The notes under the pieces are model-generated. The model saw only the letters and a list, made by a program, of their open reading frames with translations, was not told the origin of the DNA and ran no database searches. Of a stretch of DNA of 55,430 nucleotides, positions 9,156 to 16,824 are shown piece after piece. The DNA is from Ruminococcus sp. (GTDB lineage Bacteria > Bacillota > Clostridia > Oscillospirales > Acutalibacteraceae), in NCBI GenBank assembly GCA_017404665.1, contig JAFRBX010000074.1, forward strand, positions 1 to 55,430. Reading direction: 5' to 3'. Numbering within the stretch: the stretch's first letter is position 1; every line of letters begins with the position of its first letter. Made by a program: the position numbers and the translations under genes.

Positions 9156-9184
9156 TCTTGTCATAATTGAGTTGACTTGCTTCT

Positions 9185-9883
9185 CTAGATCGTGATCACT
9201 CTTACCGGAGTGCCTTTGGTGATCCTTTTCAGGGCTTCAGCATCCCGCTCCGTGCAAAAAATGTAACTGTCTTGGCTGCAATACTCGGCGTCAAGGATAA
9301 ACATTTCGAGAGAGACCACGTCGACATTTCCCGCATAAACCAGAGCGGGAAAGCTTTCGATATATCCTGTCCCCACCACGATGCGGGGATTTCCGTACTT
9401 GTCCGTATCGGAGATATCGATGTTGTATTCTCTGACGATCCTCTGTTCCGTTTCGGTATGGTCCGCATACAGGTCGTTATAATGACTGAGAAAAGAATCA
9501 TCGCTCGGCAGTACATAGAAGTGTTGGTATTGCGCTGTGTTCATGCTTCTGTTTTTCTTATCATAGCTGATCCCGCGGATCAATTGATTCGATATATCGA
9601 CCACGGCTTCTGTGTCGTCGCAAATAAGGATCGCCGAATCGGCAAAGATATGGAAGTACCTGCGGATATACTCCGGCACTAACGCTTCGTGACTGCCGAA
9701 CGATTGGAGGAGCTGATAGGTTTTGTATACGGGGATCATCATCCCTTTACCTACAAGAAAACCAAAAACGCTGCTCCCTTTGATCAAGGACGATTCGATC
9801 CCCAAAACGCGTTTGAAATCGAGCGCGGTGTAAAAGAATACGTCATCATTCATGACAGCATCTTCGCTGATCGGCGGTTTCAT
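9185..9883 (-). CDS. Hypothetical protein, 232 aa
   Basis: The frame reads MKPPISEDAV at the start and ends TKGTPVRVITI. It is soluble-looking, with an acidic and aromatic middle part and no signal peptide, membrane helix or recognised motif. The ribosome binding site is weak (GAGATCG six bases before ATG). The frame is uninterrupted over 700 bp and its + strand shadow is shorter, which supports it as a gene. It lies between the DUF3990 pair and the glycosyltransferase remnant in the accessory island. Function unknown. Confidence 0.6.
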   Translation of the reverse strand: MKPPISEDAVMNDDVFFYTALDFKRVLGIESSLIKGSSVFGFLVGKGMMIPVYKTYQLLQSFGSHEALVPEYIRRYFHIFADSAILICDDTEAVVDISNQLIRGISYDKKNRSMNTAQYQHFYVLPSDDSFLSHYNDLYADHTETEQRIVREYNIDISDTDKYGNPRIVVGTGYIESFPALVYAGNVDVVSLEMFILDAEYCSQDSYIFCTERDAEALKRITKGTPVRVITI

Positions 9884-9990
9884 ATCGATCTCATATGTGA
9901 TTGCTGTCCGATCGAATAAAGCATAGATCCCGGCATACTTCCATCTTCTGTGTCTGCGCCCGATATCATACTGACGTCTGTCGTTGTTAA

Positions 9991-10722
9991 GACAATCACG
10001 GTATTTCGTATACTGAATTAGTTGATTTTGAAGGTAAGCGTATTCAGGGAGAGTTTTGTAAGAACTTTATTGATTCTTTAGGGCTGAATAACGGGGAATC
10101 AACGAAGATAAACAGGAGCGAGAATATTGAAAGAGCAATTTCTTCTCCTTTGGTAAGTGGTCCGGTACTCTCTTTCAGCAGCAAGATTAAGATTTATATC
10201 CTTCCTATTCCGACAAATGTTTTAGAGGATCAATGGATGGAGTTTATTGGGTTAGCGGAGGATGGCTTATATTTTCTTAATGATAAAACAACAAAATATA
10301 GAATCCATGACAGTATTACTCATACTGAAAATACATCTTTGTACCGAAAATGGAAAAAGAATGTTCGCAGAATCAGGACAGCATATGTTTCTCCTTTTTA
10401 TTTCTATAATCTCGGAGATGCAATGCTATCCTATTTTACAGAAAATAATCAAGAAGATTTTGATGGACGGGAGAATGCAATCGTAACAATTAATCATATC
10501 ATAGAGATAGGGAAAAAAGAATTAGAGATAATGAAAATGAACAGGATAAAGGGATCTGTTCAATTAATTAGACTGTATAAAAATGATATTCGCTATAGAA
10601 GATCTGGTTTTTCAGCGTTTATAATATGTTTGCTGTACATCATTTTATTTTCAAAGAAAAGAAGAAATAAGAATATAAATTTGGAAGAGCAAAAGACTGC
10701 TATAGTTATTAATCCTGATTAA
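9991..10722 (+). pseudogene. 5'-truncated family 2 glycosyltransferase
   Basis: The open frame starts abruptly after a TAA at 9988-9990 and has no good start codon; a TTG at 10150 is the first start-like codon. The text contains YTELVDFEGKRI, a PLVSGPVLSFSSKI block and VLEDQWMEFIGLAEDGLYFL followed by KYRIHDS. These match the acceptor half of GT2 enzymes (ground-state DxW-like segment and the terminal Y-R-x-H motif). The nucleotide-binding N-terminal half is absent. The sequence is much more AT-rich than its surroundings, pointing to a transferred fragment. The natural 3' end is kept, with a Lys-rich tail after a hydrophobic helix. It is unlikely to be functional. Confidence 0.65.
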
Positions 10723-10773
10723 AAAACAAAAACGGGTAATAGTTGATTACAAGCGGGAAATATAACTGTATGA

Positions 10774-12405
10774 CTATGAAGATATCAAACCTTCTATGTC
10801 CTTAAACGCATCGCAGAAGTTGAAGGTGATATCCAGCGTTCCATCCTCATGCACGACAATCTGATCGACCAGCTCGGTCAATAGCGGTCGGGTGAGGGCG
10901 TCGATGTTGCCGTGGCGCTTGAAATGCTCGACAAACGTGTTTGTTTGATCCGGAGAATCGGTATCGTTTATGGTCGCTTTGAGATGGTCGATACTTGCCT
11001 GCAATTGCGCCTGCGCCTGTTCATACTTCTCCTTATTCATCCGATACTGATCGGCATTGATGGTGCTGTCTTTGAAATCGGGGTAGAGATCGGCGAGCAG
11101 ATGCATGACCCTGTCGAGCTCCTTCTCCTGTTTCTCCAGCTGTTTTTGCAGGCTGCCGTTTACGTCGGCAGTCTGTTTTTGTTGCATCTGCCGCATCACC
11201 TCATCGGCGTCGACGGCGATATCCACCATCCGCTGGATGCAGTACAGTACGCAGTGATACAGCCGCTCATAGCGGATGGTATGCGCCGTACAGGCGCTCT
11301 TGCACTTGCAGCGGGTGGAGCAGCGGTAGTAGACATAGGTCTTATCGGGATTGTTGTTGACCTTTTTGATCAGCGCGTGACCGCAGCCGGCGCACTTGAG
11401 CAATCCGGCAAAGAGATCAACACTGCCGCTCTTCGCGGAGCCCTTCACACCGCTTTGCATCATTTTCTGTACACGCTCAAAATCCTCCTTGCCGATGATA
11501 GGTTCATGCGTTCCTTCGACGATGATCCATTCGTCCGGCGAACAGCCGTGGACACTTTTGGTTTTGTAGTTGATCTTGCGGTTTTTTCCCTGTACCATGT
11601 TGCCGATGTACATCTCATCCTGCAAGGTGCGTCGAACGGTCTTGTCGCTCCATAAGGATGAGTCGCCGACGCTCCGCGCCTTGAAATTCATCCCCTGCTG
11701 ACGCTTATAGGTCGAGGGGTTGACGATCCCGTTTTCGTTGAGACGCCGCACGATCCCGCGGATGCCGACGCCGCTCAGATACAGCTTAAAAATCAGCCGC
11801 ACATTCTCGGCGGCTTCCTCGTCGATCACCAGCTTGTGGTGGTCAGCGGGGTCTTTTTTATAGCCGTACTTGGCGAAGGAGCCGATGAAGTCGCCGCGGC
11901 GGCGCTCCATGTTCAGCGTGGAGCGTATGCTCTCGGAGTTGGCGGCGACGTAGTATTCGTTGATCATCCCGCGCATGGTGTTGTTGAGGAAGTCGACTGC
12001 GGCGCCCTGACTCTTGCCCGAGTCGATCAGGTCGTTGACTGCGATATAGCGCACCTGCAATTTCGGAAAGATCTCGCCGATATACCTGCCGCTTTCCGAA
12101 ACGTTTCTGCCGAAGCGCGAGCTGTCCTTGACGATCACGCAGTTGACTTTGCCTGCGTAAACGTCCGACATCATCCGCATAAAATCGGGTCGTTCGAAAG
12201 AGGCGCCCGACCAGCCGTCATCCACGTAGTATTCTCCGAGTTCGATATCGGGCTGAGAGCTGACGAAGTTCTCCAGTATTCTTTTCTGATTGGTGACTGA
12301 ATCGGATTCAGCCTTGTCGCCGTCCTCGCGGGACAGGCGGATGTAAAGAGCGGCTCTGTAGGTTTTGATCATCGCAGGCTGCTCGGCATAAGTACGATAT
12401 CGCAT
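10774..12405 (-). CDS. Large serine recombinase (site-specific integrase), 543 aa
   Basis: The catalytic domain (about residues 16-165) opens with ALYIRLSREDGD, where Ser25 is the expected nucleophile, and contains the DSSRFGRNV block with its conserved arginine. A recombinase domain follows (about 185-300), then a zinc ribbon (CAGCGHALIKK, with further cysteines near 362-372) and a coiled-coil region (about 400-480). Length and order match TndX/TnpX-type integrases. The start with AGAGG upstream is at 12405; an inner ATG twelve codons in is possible. It is the integration/excision enzyme of the accessory island and lies about 700 bp from the point where spoVAD is cut off. Such enzymes excise skin-type elements from sporulation genes, which makes the context notable. 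Confidence 0.93.
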   Translation of the reverse strand: MRYRTYAEQPAMIKTYRAALYIRLSREDGDKAESDSVTNQKRILENFVSSQPDIELGEYYVDDGWSGASFERPDFMRMMSDVYAGKVNCVIVKDSSRFGRNVSESGRYIGEIFPKLQVRYIAVNDLIDSGKSQGAAVDFLNNTMRGMINEYYVAANSESIRSTLNMERRRGDFIGSFAKYGYKKDPADHHKLVIDEEAAENVRLIFKLYLSGVGIRGIVRRLNENGIVNPSTYKRQQGMNFKARSVGDSSLWSDKTVRRTLQDEMYIGNMVQGKNRKINYKTKSVHGCSPDEWIIVEGTHEPIIGKEDFERVQKMMQSGVKGSAKSGSVDLFAGLLKCAGCGHALIKKVNNNPDKTYVYYRCSTRCKCKSACTAHTIRYERLYHCVLYCIQRMVDIAVDADEVMRQMQQKQTADVNGSLQKQLEKQEKELDRVMHLLADLYPDFKDSTINADQYRMNKEKYEQAQAQLQASIDHLKATINDTDSPDQTNTFVEHFKRHGNIDALTRPLLTELVDQIVVHEDGTLDITFNFCDAFKDIEGLISS

Positions 12406-12431
12406 GATTTACCTCTATTCAAATTCAGATG

Positions 12432-12629
12432 TTATCCCAGCATGGCATTGAACGCGTCGGCAAGCCTTGTGTTCAGGTCATCGCTGCCGCTGAAGCGCAG
12501 GTGAATTGTTGTGCTGTCGACGATCATGACCGAGGAAGAAGGCGCTTCCGTGATTTCCTCGTTGTATTCTGTTTCAATCGCTTTATAAGAGGATTGTGTA
12601 TTGTTTGAAAAGACGATGATGATATCCAC
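12432..12629 (-). CDS. Small protein upstream of the recombinase, 65 aa
   Basis: A 65-residue frame ends 26 bp before the recombinase start, in the same direction. It starts with GTG at 12629; the only purine-rich stretch (AGAAGG) touches the start codon, so the start is uncertain. It begins VDIIIVFSNN and ends DAFNAMLG. Small unrelated ORFs often sit in front of large serine recombinases. No family is recognised. Confidence 0.45.
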   Translation of the reverse strand: MDIIIVFSNNTQSSYKAIETEYNEEITEAPSSSVMIVDSTTIHLRFSGSDDLNTRLADAFNAMLG

Positions 12630-12768
12630 CTTCTGTTAATGATTCTCAGTTAGTTTCGGCAGAATACATCGACTTATTCAGCGTTATTCATTTAGAACGA
12701 TCGACGCTATGGATCGGCAGTAATGTTATGAGTGCCTTTCTGATTGTCTCTTATTTATGAAAAGGTTC

Positions 12769-13050
12769 TTAATGCTGATTATTCTCCCACCAGCATGGTT
12801 CGGTGGTGATGTTACCTTTTGCGGATCTGTGTGCGAGGTCGATTTGCTCGGCAAGGTTATTGCCGAGATCACGGTGATCGGTCCTTTGATCGTCGTCGAT
12901 ACGGATGATCGCGTAGGCGGGACGGTTGTTTTGGGTGATGATGGCGGAGCCGAACAATTCACAGACGGCGAGGGCTTCTTTGAGGTGCTTTTTGAGCTGA
13001 TCGATGGGGAAGAGGGTTTTCGCGTTGATGGTGAGTTTGGTTTTTGGCAT
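12769..13050 (-). CDS. Phd/YefM-like antitoxin, 93 aa
   Basis: The N-terminal part carries the Phd/YefM pattern: a short strand, then LFPIDQLKKHLKEAL, a turn, and SAIITQNNRPAYAIIRIDD. This is the DNA-binding and dimerising fold of type II antitoxins. The tail is polar and could hold a toxin-binding segment. The start ATG 13050 has AAAGGAAA upstream. I see no partner toxin gene next to it, so it is either an orphan or acts with a toxin elsewhere on the element. It is the last complete gene before the spoVAD junction. Confidence 0.7.
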   Translation of the reverse strand: MPKTKLTINAKTLFPIDQLKKHLKEALAVCELFGSAIITQNNRPAYAIIRIDDDQRTDHRDLGNNLAEQIDLAHRSAKGNITTEPCWWENNQH

Positions 13051-13098
13051 GGTGATTTTCCTTTCTGAATATGGATTTATGTTCCCAGTATACCACCA

Positions 13099-13488
13099 TC
13101 ACCTGCGGCGGCGGACACCATATATCGGTTTCTGCGGGCGTCTGAAAGCACAGTCACTGACTACGACATGATCTTTACCGGCGATTTAGGCAGGGTTGGT
13201 TCGCGCCTGCTGCGAGATCTGCTGGGCGAAAAGGGGATCGACATCGGCGAGCGGCACAGCGATTGCGGCGTGATGATCTTTGATGAAGCGCAGGACGTCC
13301 ATGCCGGCGGCTCCGGCTGCGGGTGCTGCGCTTCGGTACTGTGCGGCTATATCCTCGACAAAATGCGCGAGGGCGTCTATCGCAATATCCTGTTCATTCC
13401 CACGGGCGCGCTGCTCAGTCCAACCACCGTCATGCAGAAGCAGAGCATCCCGTCCGTTGCGCATCTGATTAATCTGAAATCCGAATAA
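13099..13488 (+). pseudogene. spoVAD: C-terminal part of spoVAD, cut at a mobile-element junction
   Basis: From about 13,099 the frame reads PAAADTIYRFL, then DYDMIFTGDLGRVGS, then GSGCGCCASVLCGYILDKM and LFIPTGALLSPTT. These are the conserved C-terminal blocks of stage V sporulation protein AD, a condensing-enzyme-fold protein needed for dipicolinic acid uptake into spores. The residues before PAAAD do not match the family, and the frame has a stop at 13066-13068, so about two thirds of the protein is missing here. No spoVAE follows. The break lies beside a serine-recombinase element. The fragment is either dead or one half of a gene rebuilt by excision. Confidence 0.85.
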
Positions 13489-13498
13489 GGCAGAGAAA

Positions 13499-13529
13499 AA
13501 AGAGCGGTTCACATACTGAACTGCTCTTT
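13499..13529. terminator. Bidirectional terminator between spoVAD fragment and nfo
   Basis: AAAGAGCGGTTCA (13499-13511) pairs with TGAACTGCTCTTT (13517-13529) around CATAC. A-run on the left and T's on the right allow use from both sides. Confidence 0.7.
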
Positions 13530-13553
13530 GTCGATATGAACGTTATTCAAATA

Positions 13554-14390
13554 TCAAGATTCCATCCATCCGAGGACAGTGTGGATCTCATCGATGTAGC
13601 CTTGGTCGTCATTGGGAGTTTCAAGAATGAACGGTCTGTTCTGAAGGGAGGGGTGGAGGGCGATGCGCTTCATCGCTTCCATGCCGATGTATCCCTTGCC
13701 GAGCTTTTCGTGACGGTCCTTGTGTGAGCCGCAGGGATTCTTGCTGTCGTTGAAATGTACGGCGCATAGTCTGTCCAGTCCGATGACCTTATCAAACTGT
13801 GTCAGCACGCCGTCGATGTCGCCGGCGATATCATAGCCCGCGTCCCACACATGGCAGGTGTCGAAGCATACGCCGAGCTTTTCACTGAGCTGTACGCGGT
13901 CGATGATTTCCCGCAGTTCTTCGAAGCTACTTCCTATCTCCGTTCCCTTTCCTGCCATCGTTTCAAGCAGAACGGTAGTCTGCATCTCGGGGAAGAGGGT
14001 ATCGTTCAGCGCTTCGGCAATCAATTCGATCCCTTTTTCCGTTCCCTGACCTGTATGTGCGCCTGGGTGAAAATTGTAATATTGTCCCGGAAAGGATTCC
14101 ATCCGTTCAACATCCTTTTGCAGCATATCAAAGCCGTTCGCACGGGTGGTTGAATTCGATGCGCACAGGTTCATCGTATAGCTGCCGTGGGCGACCAGCT
14201 TGCCAAAACCCTTTTCTTTCAGAAGTGTGTTCAGTGCTGCAGCGTCCGCAGGGATGATTTCTTTGCTTTTTCCGCCGCGCGGATTGCGGGTGAAGTAGGC
14301 GAAGGTGCTGCCGCCGAAATCGCACATGGTTTTGCCCATCGCCTCATAGCCGTTCGTCACGCTCAGGTGACAGCCGATATAGATCATCAT
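13554..14390 (-). CDS. nfo: Endonuclease IV (AP endonuclease)
   Basis: This 278-aa protein has the TIM-barrel pattern of Nfo: GCHLSVTNGY near the N-terminus, LVAHGSYTMNLC, YNFHPGAHTG, LLETMAGKG, CFDTCHVWDAGYDI and AVHFNDSKNPCGSHKDRHE. The His, Glu and Asp residues in these blocks form the three-zinc centre. The enzyme cuts DNA 5' to abasic sites in base excision repair. Start ATG 14390 (or 14387) follows CGGAGG. It points toward the island and shares the terminator at 13499-13529 with the spoVAD fragment. Nfo is also found near sporulation genes because it protects germinating spores in Bacillus. Confidence 0.95.
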   Translation of the reverse strand: MMIYIGCHLSVTNGYEAMGKTMCDFGGSTFAYFTRNPRGGKSKEIIPADAAALNTLLKEKGFGKLVAHGSYTMNLCASNSTTRANGFDMLQKDVERMESFPGQYYNFHPGAHTGQGTEKGIELIAEALNDTLFPEMQTTVLLETMAGKGTEIGSSFEELREIIDRVQLSEKLGVCFDTCHVWDAGYDIAGDIDGVLTQFDKVIGLDRLCAVHFNDSKNPCGSHKDRHEKLGKGYIGMEAMKRIALHPSLQNRPFILETPNDDQGYIDEIHTVLGWMES

Positions 14391-14493
14391 TTCCTCCGAT
14401 CAGAAAAATCATTTTCTCTATTCTGCCACAAATCAAAGGATTTGTCTATAGTCAGTTAAGATGCCGTATCCTCTTTTATCTGCGTGGTTTGTT

Positions 14494-14536
14494 AAAAAAC
14501 ACCCCTGACAGCATCGTTATATGAGCTGTCAGGGGT
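14494..14536 (-). terminator. Terminator of spoVT
   Basis: On the minus strand ACCCCTGACAGC pairs with GCTGTCAGGGGT (14525-14536 and 14501-14512), followed by a T-run (14494-14499). Confidence 0.85.
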
Positions 14537-14543
14537 ATCCGGG

Positions 14544-15086
14544 TTATCCTTCCATCTGCTTGCCGAGGAATGCTGCAGCAGACTGTGCGAGCTTGAGCTC
14601 GGTTTCGGTGGGTATCTGAACGCGGTCGCCTTTGAGCATGACCACCGCTCCGGTGACGTCACCCGAGGCAATGATAGGGTAGATGACGGCTGCGGCGTGC
14701 TCCAATCCCTCAACAGGCTGGATCTCGTCCACCGCATTTGGATGCGCACTGTAGCTTCGGCGGCTTTCCATGCAGTTTTCGAGTACCGGGGACACGCGGC
14801 GCTCAAGGTATTCTCGTTTGCTGACTCCTGCCGCTGCGATCACATGATCGCGGTCGCAGACCAAGGTCGGCATGCTGCTGATTCGCGACAGCACATCTGC
14901 GTACTGCGCCGCGAATTCGCTCAGTTCGCCCACCGGCGAATATTTTTTGAAAATGACCTCGCCGTCGGTAGCAGTGTATATCTCCAGCGGGTCGCCCTCG
15001 CGAATACGCAGGGTGCGGCGAATCTCCTTGGGGATGACCACGCGGCCGAGGTCGTCTATCCTTCTGACAATTCCTGTTGCTTTCAT
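14544..15086 (-). CDS. spoVT: Stage V sporulation protein T
   Basis: The 180-aa protein starts MKATGIVRRIDDLGRVVIPK, the AbrB-type swapped-hairpin DNA-binding domain, followed by a GAF-like C-terminal domain from about residue 55. Length and architecture match SpoVT, the forespore regulator of sigma-G dependent genes. I use ATG 15086, with GAGGAG nine bases upstream, rather than the longer frame. The strong terminator at 14494-14536 ends the unit. Its presence is good evidence that the organism or its recent ancestor forms spores. Confidence 0.93.
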   Translation of the reverse strand: MKATGIVRRIDDLGRVVIPKEIRRTLRIREGDPLEIYTATDGEVIFKKYSPVGELSEFAAQYADVLSRISSMPTLVCDRDHVIAAAGVSKREYLERRVSPVLENCMESRRSYSAHPNAVDEIQPVEGLEHAAAVIYPIIASGDVTGAVVMLKGDRVQIPTETELKLAQSAAAFLGKQMEG

Positions 15087-15444
15087 ATCTGAAATCTCCT
15101 CATTTACAAAATCTTGCAAGGATATTGTTTGCAGACACATCGGGATAATACCATCAAAAGACAGGAATAATCTGTCAGAATATTTTTGTTTCAGAGGATC
15201 TCACAAAAAACATTTTCTCCAAATCCTGTTAGTTTATGTTGTATTGCATAAAAGCCGATTGGTTCATAAAAACATTTGACCGGTCGGATGCTTACTTTTT
15301 CAAATGTCAGTTGGAGGGATTGTCGAGGATTCTGTTGCTGAGAAGCATCGCCGTCATCGTATCGTTCATGCTCACAAACACCTCCACATTTTACTGCGCA
15401 GCGGTGTATGATGATTTCATGTAAACGATAGATAAACATAATAC
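15087..15444. other. Gap without a recognised gene
   Basis: Two overlapping open frames exist here (+ 15236-15424 and - 15191-15439), but neither has a ribosome binding site or a recognisable product. I see no structured RNA. Confidence 0.4.
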
Positions 15445-15488
15445 AAAACAGACTCGGTGTAAATCAAATCACACCGAGTCTGTTTTTT
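15445..15488. terminator. Strong bidirectional terminator left of CRISPR array 1
   Basis: A 16-bp perfect stem (15445-15460 with 15471-15486, arms around ACTCGGTGT/ACACCGAGT) is flanked by A's and a T-run. Read leftward it would end the transcript of array 1. Confidence 0.8.
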
Positions 15489-15497
15489 TGCTGTCTC

Positions 15498-15856
15498 GTA
15501 TCAAACTCTTATGGGAATGGGCGCTGCGGGCGCTTTTCCGCGTCAAAAAGGGATTGCCCATCAATCTCGGGCTCGCGGACTGTTCCCTATGGGAAAGGTA
15601 AAGTCGATGAGTGGACAGTTAGGCTGTCCGATGTTTTCGTATCAATTCCCTATGGGAAAGGTAAAGCCGTTACGTGTCCAACCATGGATCCTAGTTATGT
15701 TGTATCAATTCCCTATGGGAAAGGTAAAGCAATCAACACGGCATGACCTCCAAGGGTAGGATTTATGTATCAATTCCCTATGGGAAAGGTAAAGATTGTA
15801 TGCGCTGGCTGATGAAAAATCGTATTTTGTATCAATTCCCTATGGGAAAGGTAAAG
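15498..15856 (-). CRISPR. CRISPR array 1, six repeats, transcribed leftward
   Basis: Four perfect 28-bp repeats lie at 15639-15666, 15702-15729, 15767-15794 and 15829-15856. A half-degenerate repeat lies at 15576-15603 and a strongly degenerate one at 15498-15525. On the minus strand each starts CTTTACCTTTCCC and ends AGGGAATTGATAC, with an internal TTCCC/GGGAA dyad. Spacers from left to right are 50, 35, 35, 37 and 34 bp and all differ. The 3' end resembles the ATTGAAA(C/T) handle of type I-B and III repeats. Degeneration at the left and a promoter-bearing conserved flank at the right put the leader on the right. No cas gene is in the window. Confidence 0.85.
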
Positions 15857-15935
15857 AACAACATTTTGTGTTGTGTTTTTATTTTATATGCAAAATATAG
15901 ATTTGTCAAGCAGAAATTATCTCCGCAGAGATCGT
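15857..15935 (-). promoter_or_regulatory. Leader of CRISPR array 1 with promoter
   Basis: On the minus strand TTGACA (15904-15909) and TAAAAT (15881-15886) are separated by 17 bp, 25 bp before the first repeat. The flank from the repeat through AACAACATTTTGTG and TTGTCAAG is shared, in mirror orientation, with the leader of array 2. Confidence 0.75.
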
Positions 15936-16247
15936 TAGTTTAGCTGTAATTAGTTATTAATAAAGAAATCTTATCATGAACGGACGATTATGCAGATGAT
16001 TTTTGATATAGAGTATACGATTAGCTAAATTCCTTCTTGACAAAAGCACGTTTTCAGTATATGGTCAATATGTGGTCAATTAGATGATTAACTATTAAAA
16101 GTCAATAAGGAAATTGAAATAAAACGACGCGCTTAAATAATGTACGTGATACCGGCAAATGACGTGAAACAGAGACGTCAAAGCAAGACAAGAAAGATAT
16201 GCAAGAAATATTTATTTCATACACAGAAATCTGTGTTTATTTAAAAT

Positions 16248-16339
16248 AGTCATTGCGAAGCCCTTAGGCTCCCTTTCCTAAGGGAGCTGTCACCGCAGGT
16301 GACTGAGGGTTCAGGGGCTGTGGCAATCTCAACCGAATA
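16248..16339. repeat. Nested palindromic repeat (TCATTGCGA family with inner CTCCCTTT element)
   Basis: The outer arms TCATTGCGAAGCCC and GGGCTGTGGCAATCTC form one repeat family seen across the window. Between them sits a second element with arms CTCCCTTTCC/AAGGGAG and a CACCGCAGGTG hairpin. The second type also occurs alone at 31403-31447 and 36422-36474, so one repeat has landed inside another. Confidence 0.7.
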
Positions 16340-16370
16340 AAAAGGGTCAAATACCCCGCGACTTGCCGCG

Positions 16371-16436
16371 AAGAAGCCAACAGGGGAGGATTTATCCTCT
16401 TAGGCTAATACCCCGCCCGAGCAAGGCGAGGGTAAA
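16371..16436 (+). repeat. Dispersed repeat shared with 7126-7196
   Basis: Shared cores are GGGGAGGATTTATCCTCTTA and CGAGCAAGGCGAGGG. It follows a TCATTGCGA element here but not in the other copy. Confidence 0.5.
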
Positions 16437-16479
16437 GTGTCCGGTGGATACTTTAGTGCTTGCACCGGGGAAGTTTATT

Positions 16480-16578
16480 AGCTAAGTTTAACTGGATGTG
16501 CAGCAGGAGAGAAGGAATTAATTTCTTGACAAAGCTACATCTATTCATTATAATGGAAACACAGCACAAAATGTTGTT
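16480..16578 (+). promoter_or_regulatory. Leader of CRISPR array 2 with consensus promoter
   Basis: TTGACA (16526-16531) and TATAAT (16549-16554), separated by 17 bp, are perfect consensus. The first repeat begins 25 bp after the -10 box, the same distance as in array 1, and the intervening CACAAAATGTTGTT is the mirror of the array 1 leader. Confidence 0.8.
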
Positions 16579-16674
16579 CGTTACCATTCCCATAGGGAAT
16601 TGATACCATTTTTCACCTAGAGGAGTGTTTGAAAACATAGCATCTCCTTCACCATACCCATAGGGGAACAAAAA
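16579..16674 (+). CRISPR. CRISPR array 2, minimal: two repeats, one spacer
   Basis: A repeat at 16579-16606 (CGTTACCATTCCC, then ATAGGGAATTGATAC) differs from the array 1 repeat at three or four positions. A degenerate repeat follows at 16647-16674, with a 40-bp spacer between. It is transcribed rightward, away from array 1, and ends at a strong terminator. The - strand open frame across it is spurious. Confidence 0.7.
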
Positions 16675-16710
16675 GAGCATGACCCGATGATCGGATCATG
16701 CTCTTTTTGT
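16670..16710. terminator. Terminator after CRISPR array 2
   Basis: AAAAAGAGCATGA (from 16670) pairs with TCATGCTCTTTTT, with an inner CCGA/TCGG pairing. It is symmetric and can work both ways. Confidence 0.85.
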
Positions 16711-16738
16711 TTGCGGGAAGGTTACCATAATTTGTGCG

Positions 16739-16800
16739 TTGAAAAAGTTTGCCTGCCGAGGTATGATAAAAACGGTTTAATTAAACAAAAGCGTTAACGC
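16739..16800 (+). promoter_or_regulatory. Promoter and palindromes upstream of the CAP protein
   Basis: TTGAAA (16739-16744) and TATGAT (16762-16767) are 17 bp apart. Two palindromes follow, TTTAATTAAA and GCGTTAACGC (16791-16800), which could be operator sites. Confidence 0.6.
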
Positions 16801-16824
16801 CCATCATTTCCCGGAGGTATAAAG

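Noticed and set aside
11836-12300. 154-aa frame opposite the serine recombinase
   Set aside because: It is a shadow of a clearly conserved coding sequence, and its composition follows from the other strand.
13168-13488. Complete 106-aa gene starting at ATG 13168
   Set aside because: The same frame extends upstream to 13099 with clear SpoVAD residues, so this is a truncated gene and the ATG is internal.
15511-15943. Open frames across the CRISPR repeats with FPMGKVK repeats
   Set aside because: The repeated peptide comes from the 28-bp repeats separated by unrelated spacers; array structure explains it better than a protein.
16453-16680. 75-aa minus strand frame over array 2
   Set aside because: It runs through the leader promoter and two repeats; no start signal.
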